From assembly GCA_947458345.1 (NCBI GenBank), contig CANHBU010000043.1, forward strand, positions 1 through 9,406: a stretch of DNA of 9,406 bases, in the 5' to 3' direction. This document shows positions 7,123-9,406 of this stretch, piece by piece; positions within the stretch are counted from its first letter, which is position 1, and each line of letters starts with the position of its first letter. Origin of the DNA: Comamonadaceae bacterium (lineage in GTDB: Bacteria; Pseudomonadota; Gammaproteobacteria; Burkholderiales; Burkholderiaceae_C). The position numbers and the translations under genes were made by a program. Under the pieces are notes generated by a model that saw only the letters and a list, made by a program, of their open reading frames with translations, searched no databases and had not been told where the DNA came from.

Positions 7123-7686
7123 ATGCGACCCGAATTGAGACTGCGCCACATGGGCATGTACGTGTGGGACATCACGCGCATGGCCGCCTTCTACCAGGAC
7201 GTGCTGGGGTTCGTGGTCACCGACACCGGCTTTGTGCGCGGCCACGATGTGGTGTTTTTGAGCCGCGATGCGAACTCGCACCATCAACTGGTGATGGAAA
7301 GCGGCCGTCCGCCCGGCCGCGGCCCGGGCTACGGGCTGCAGCAGATCTCGTTTCAGGTCGATGCACTGGGCGACCTGCGGGCTATGCGGTCACTGGTTCA
7401 GCAGCGCCAAGATGTCGAGCGCATGCAGGCGGTCGACCATGGCAATTCATGGTCGCTGTATTTTTGGGATCCGGAAGACAACCGCATCGAGGTCTACCTG
7501 GACACGCCCTGGCATGTCGACCAGCCCTACCTGGAGCCCCTGGATCTGGACCTGAGCGATGAGGCGATTTATGCAGCCACAGCCGTCCATGTTCAGGGCA
7601 AGCCGGGACTCAAACCCATGAGCCAGTGGCAACAGGACATGGCCCGGCAAATCGAGCAGGTGGGCTCGGCCAAGGGCCAAGCCTGA
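7123..7686 (+). CDS. VOC-superfamily protein (glyoxalase/extradiol dioxygenase-like)
   Basis: The product has 187 residues built from two beta-alpha-beta-beta-beta modules. Module 1 opens with RLRHMGMYVWDITRMAAFYQ, where His9 is at the first metal-ligand position, and ends with HHQLVMES (53-60). Module 2 opens with GLQQISFQVDALGDLRAM (71-88) and closes with DHGNSWSLYFWDPEDNRIEV (105-124), where Glu123 is at the last ligand position. The C-terminal tail starting DTPWHVDQP (127-135) extends about 60 residues beyond the fold. Relatives include extradiol ring-cleavage dioxygenases, glyoxalase I and methylmalonyl-CoA epimerase. Gln74 occupies the position that is His in classical extradiol enzymes, so dioxygenase activity should not be assumed. 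It starts 17 nt after the binding-protein gene, with only a weak AGG ribosome site. The conserved metal-centre layout suggests an enzyme. Confidence 0.85.
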   Translation: MRPELRLRHMGMYVWDITRMAAFYQDVLGFVVTDTGFVRGHDVVFLSRDANSHHQLVMESGRPPGRGPGYGLQQISFQVDALGDLRAMRSLVQQRQDVERMQAVDHGNSWSLYFWDPEDNRIEVYLDTPWHVDQPYLEPLDLDLSDEAIYAATAVHVQGKPGLKPMSQWQQDMARQIEQVGSAKGQA

Positions 7687-7730
7687 GGCACAGCGCGGCT
7701 GCTCCGATCACCGGCCCCATCATCAACGCC

Positions 7731-7804
7731 ATCACCGCGAGGGCGCGGCTCCTACAGCCCTCAGATCAGGCCCCTGAATGTAGGAACGCCGCCCTCGGCG
7801 CGAT
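7731..7804. repeat. REP-like palindromic pair in inverted orientation (BIME-like) between convergent genes
   Basis: Two related 26-nt units face each other. The left unit (7731-7756, minus orientation) reads TGTAGGA then stem-loop CCGCG-CCCT-CGCGG and a GAT end. The right unit (7779-7804, plus orientation) reads TGTAGGA then stem-loop CGCCG-CCCT-CGGCG and a GAT end. Head, CCCT loop and tail are shared, while the stems differ yet each remains self-complementary. A third small palindrome, TCAGG-CC-CCTGA, lies in the 22-nt spacer. A GTAG head on a short palindrome is typical of REP elements mobilised by RAYT (TnpA-REP) transposases. The pair sits between two 3' ends, the usual REP location, and may also end transcription in both directions. 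Confidence 0.7.
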
Positions 7805-7830
7805 AGCGTGGCACGCCAACCGGGCTTGCC

Positions 7831-8808
7831 TTAGTCGGCCGACACCTTGTAGCGGCTGACCGAGCCCACCCAGCGGTCGATCTCCTCGCGCAAGAAAGTC
7901 TGTTGCTGGGCCGGTGCAATATTGAGCATGCGTCCGCCGTCTCGCTCGACGCGGGCCAAGAACTCCGCTTCGCGGTTGATGGCCGCCAGCGTCTCGCGCA
8001 GCCGGGCCACCACGGGCGCAGGCGTGGCTGCGGGAGCAAATACACCGAACCAGCTTTCGCCTTCAAAGCGCGTCAGCCCGGTTTCATTGACGGTGGGGAT
8101 GCTGGGCAGCTGCGCACTGCGCTGAGCCGAAGAGACCACCAGACCCTTGAGTCGGCCGGCCTGAATATGTGGCTTGGCGGCGGAAATGTTGTCAAACATG
8201 ATGTCGAGCCGCCCGCCCATCATCTCCTGATGCGCCGGCGCCGCGCCCTTGAACGGCACATGGATCATGTCCAGCCCCAGGCTGCTGGTGAGGATCGCGC
8301 CCCACACATGCTGCAAAGTGCCCATGCCGCCGGAGCCATAGCTCAGCTTGCCGGGCCGCGCCTTGGCATAGGCGGCCAACTCGGCCAGGTTGCTCACCGG
8401 CAGGTCTGGGCGCATCAGCAGTACAAAGGGATAGGCCGATACAAACCCCAGACTGACAAAATCGTTCTCGGGTGAATACGACAGGTTCTTGACCAGCGCC
8501 TTGTTCATCACCATATTGAAGATGCCGCCCATGAGCAAGGTGTAGCCGTCGGCCGGCGCGCGCGCGACAAATTCGGTGCCCACGAGCGAGCCCGCACCGG
8601 TGCGGTTTTCCACCACCACGCCCTGCTTGAGCAGCTCGGTCATGCGCGCGGCCAGATTGCGCGCCAAGATGTCGGTGCCACCGCCGGGAGCCTGGGGCAC
8701 CACGATGCGAATGGGCTTGTTGGGAAAGTCTTGCGCCCCGGCCGCCCCGGCCAGCAGGGCGCCGCCAGTGGCGACGGCCCATTGCCGTCTGGTCATATTC
8801 GTGTTCAT
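7831..8808 (-). CDS. Bug/TctC-family substrate-binding protein with possible Tat signal
   Basis: The product has 325 residues. The N-terminus is MNTNMTRRQW followed by a small-residue stretch ending GAAGA, then QDFPNKPIRIVV, the standard Bug mature start. The paired arginines at residues 7-8 with a weakly hydrophobic tail resemble a twin-arginine (Tat) signal. The pocket loop APGGGTDILAR, ENRTGAGSLVG, ADGYTLLMGG and HVPFKGAAPAHQ are family signatures. Like its homologue near 3000 it should capture a small organic anion in the periplasm, and no TctA or TctB gene accompanies it. The second ATG of an ATG-ATG pair (8808) is preferred because AGGAGG is 5 nt upstream of it but only 2 nt from the first (8811). 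It is transcribed away from the FAH-family gene. The two Bug proteins share only family motifs, so they are not a recent duplication. Confidence 0.93.
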   Translation of the reverse strand: MNTNMTRRQWAVATGGALLAGAAGAQDFPNKPIRIVVPQAPGGGTDILARNLAARMTELLKQGVVVENRTGAGSLVGTEFVARAPADGYTLLMGGIFNMVMNKALVKNLSYSPENDFVSLGFVSAYPFVLLMRPDLPVSNLAELAAYAKARPGKLSYGSGGMGTLQHVWGAILTSSLGLDMIHVPFKGAAPAHQEMMGGRLDIMFDNISAAKPHIQAGRLKGLVVSSAQRSAQLPSIPTVNETGLTRFEGESWFGVFAPAATPAPVVARLRETLAAINREAEFLARVERDGGRMLNIAPAQQQTFLREEIDRWVGSVSRYKVSAD

Positions 8809-8813
8809 CATCT

Positions 8814-8819
8814 CCTCCT
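8814..8819 (-). promoter_or_regulatory. consensus ribosome binding site of the second tctC-like gene
   Basis: AGGAGG on the minus strand lies 5 nt before the ATG at 8808 and 2 nt before the one at 8811, so the former is the better start. Confidence 0.75.
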
Positions 8820-8843
8820 GTTAACGAGTGGGTTCACGGATGC

Positions 8844-8871
8844 AGTCTAGGAAGCTGCGCCATCGCGGCAA
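8844..8871 (-). promoter_or_regulatory. candidate sigma70 promoter for the second tctC-like gene
   Basis: On the minus strand TTGCCG (8866-8871) and TAGACT (8844-8849) are separated by 16 nt; each matches its consensus hexamer at four of six positions. The predicted transcription start near 8837 gives a leader of about 28 nt carrying the strong ribosome site. The large palindrome at 8889-8916 would be centred near -65, a position typical of activator binding. Confidence 0.4.
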
Positions 8872-8888
8872 CTGGCATTTACCCGCAC

Positions 8889-8916
8889 CGTTTGCAGACG
8901 CTCGGGTCTGCAAACG
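8889..8916. promoter_or_regulatory. perfect inverted repeat, probable operator in the divergent tctC-like/FAH promoter region
   Basis: CGTTTGCAGAC (8889-8899) is mirrored exactly by GTCTGCAAACG (8906-8916) around the 6-nt centre GCTCGG. It lies in the 182- to 185-nt region between two divergent genes, 78 nt before the FAH start and about 18 nt upstream of the candidate -35 box of the other gene. The symmetry and position fit a dimeric regulator site controlling both genes. No regulator gene is in the window. An RNA hairpin is an alternative reading, but no T-run follows, so a terminator is unlikely. Confidence 0.6.
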
Positions 8917-8993
8917 ATGCGCGCAGCAGGGCCAAGCGCCGGCAGACGAGCCAAAAAGATCTTATGCTTGCACATGATCTGGAGGACCTCACC

Positions 8994-9406
8994 ATGAAAT
9001 TGGCCAGCGTAGAGCTGCGTGGAAAAAAGACGTTTGGTGCGATCGTTGACGACGGCTTCGTCGATCTCGGTGCGCGCCTGGGCGCGAGCTGCCCCGATCT
9101 GATCGGACTGTTCGAGACCGACGCCCTCGCACGGGCGCAGGCCCAGGGCCCAGCCGATGCGCGGCTCGACGAGCTGGTCTATCGGCCGGTCAACCCGCGC
9201 CGGGACATGCGCATGTTTGCCCTGGGCTGGGCCTACAAGGCCCATCAGCTCGAGGCGGGCAAGGAAGACCTGGCCCATCCCAATATGTTCAGCAAGCATC
9301 CACAGTCGCTGGTCGGCCACGGGCAGCCCATCGTCAGGCCGCGTCTATCCGATCGCTTCGACTTCGAAGGCGAGGTCGCCATCGTCATGGGCAAAGGCGG
9401 GCGCCA
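8994..9406 (+). CDS. fumarylacetoacetate hydrolase (FAH) family protein, 5' part only
   Basis: The gene starts at an ATG at 8994 with GGAGG 8 nt upstream and is open at the right edge, giving 137 residues. Residues 1-65 form the short N-terminal domain (MKLASVELRGKKTFG, then DLGARLG). MFALGWAYKAHQLEAG (74-89) corresponds to the family's G-x-x-Y-x-x-H stretch. MFSKHPQSLVG (98-108) is the substrate-loop region. DFEGEVAIVMGKGGR (123-137) contains Glu125-x-Glu127, the expected metal-binding pair. Family members hydrolyse or isomerise C-C bonds in acylpyruvates and related dienoates, often as late steps of aromatic catabolism, or decarboxylate oxaloacetate. It diverges from a Bug/TctC gene across a region with a strong palindrome, which suggests common control. 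The third metal ligand lies beyond the window, so activity cannot be judged. Confidence 0.88.
   Translation, partial: MKLASVELRGKKTFGAIVDDGFVDLGARLGASCPDLIGLFETDALARAQAQGPADARLDELVYRPVNPRRDMRMFALGWAYKAHQLEAGKEDLAHPNMFSKHPQSLVGHGQPIVRPRLSDRFDFEGEVAIVMGKGGR

Noticed and set aside
8874..8890. Sigma54-like TGGCA...GCA motif
   Set aside because: The spacing between GG and GC is 9 nt, not the required 10, so it is not a proper -24/-12 promoter.
8847..9320. 157-codon open frame on the minus strand
   Set aside because: It overlaps the FAH-family gene and the palindrome-containing promoter region. The plus-strand frame has clear family motifs and a ribosome site.

Overview
The window looks like a chromosome segment of a high-GC betaproteobacterium, most likely Burkholderiales and perhaps Comamonadaceae or Alcaligenaceae. 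This is inference from three things: the GC-rich codon use, two Bug/TctC-type periplasmic binding proteins (a family strongly expanded in those groups) and a WaaC-type heptosyltransferase. No rRNA, tRNA, CRISPR array, transposase or integrase was seen.

Left part (1-2696), housekeeping envelope genes. A leftward SurA/PpiC-type periplasmic foldase runs off the left edge. It diverges from a rightward EamA/DMT inner-membrane transporter, which is followed by waaC (heptosyltransferase I, LPS inner core). waaC converges on the next block with only 10 nt between stop codons.

Central part (2707-7686), catabolic or accessory genes. A leftward pair encodes a thiamine-diphosphate enzyme of the acetolactate synthase/benzoylformate decarboxylase superfamily and a Bug/TctC binding protein. 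Divergent from it is a compact rightward set: an NTF2/SnoaL-like protein, an NMT1/SsuA-like periplasmic binding protein and a VOC-fold (glyoxalase/extradiol dioxygenase-like) protein.

Right part (7687-9406). A REP-like inverted pair (BIME-like) lies between the convergent VOC gene and a second Bug/TctC gene. That second gene has a possible Tat signal and diverges from a fumarylacetoacetate-hydrolase-family gene that runs off the right edge. A perfect 11-bp-arm inverted repeat with a 6-nt centre sits between the two and is a good operator candidate.

Taken together, positions 2707-9406 resemble a small-molecule (possibly aromatic or alpha-keto acid) uptake and breakdown locus. It holds three solute-binding proteins of two classes but no permease or ATPase. 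It also has a candidate C-C lyase/decarboxylase (ThDP), a candidate ring-cleavage-type metal enzyme (VOC), a candidate C-C hydrolase/isomerase (FAH) and an NTF2-like accessory enzyme. The substrate cannot be read from the sequence, and a shared pathway is a hypothesis from gene proximity only.
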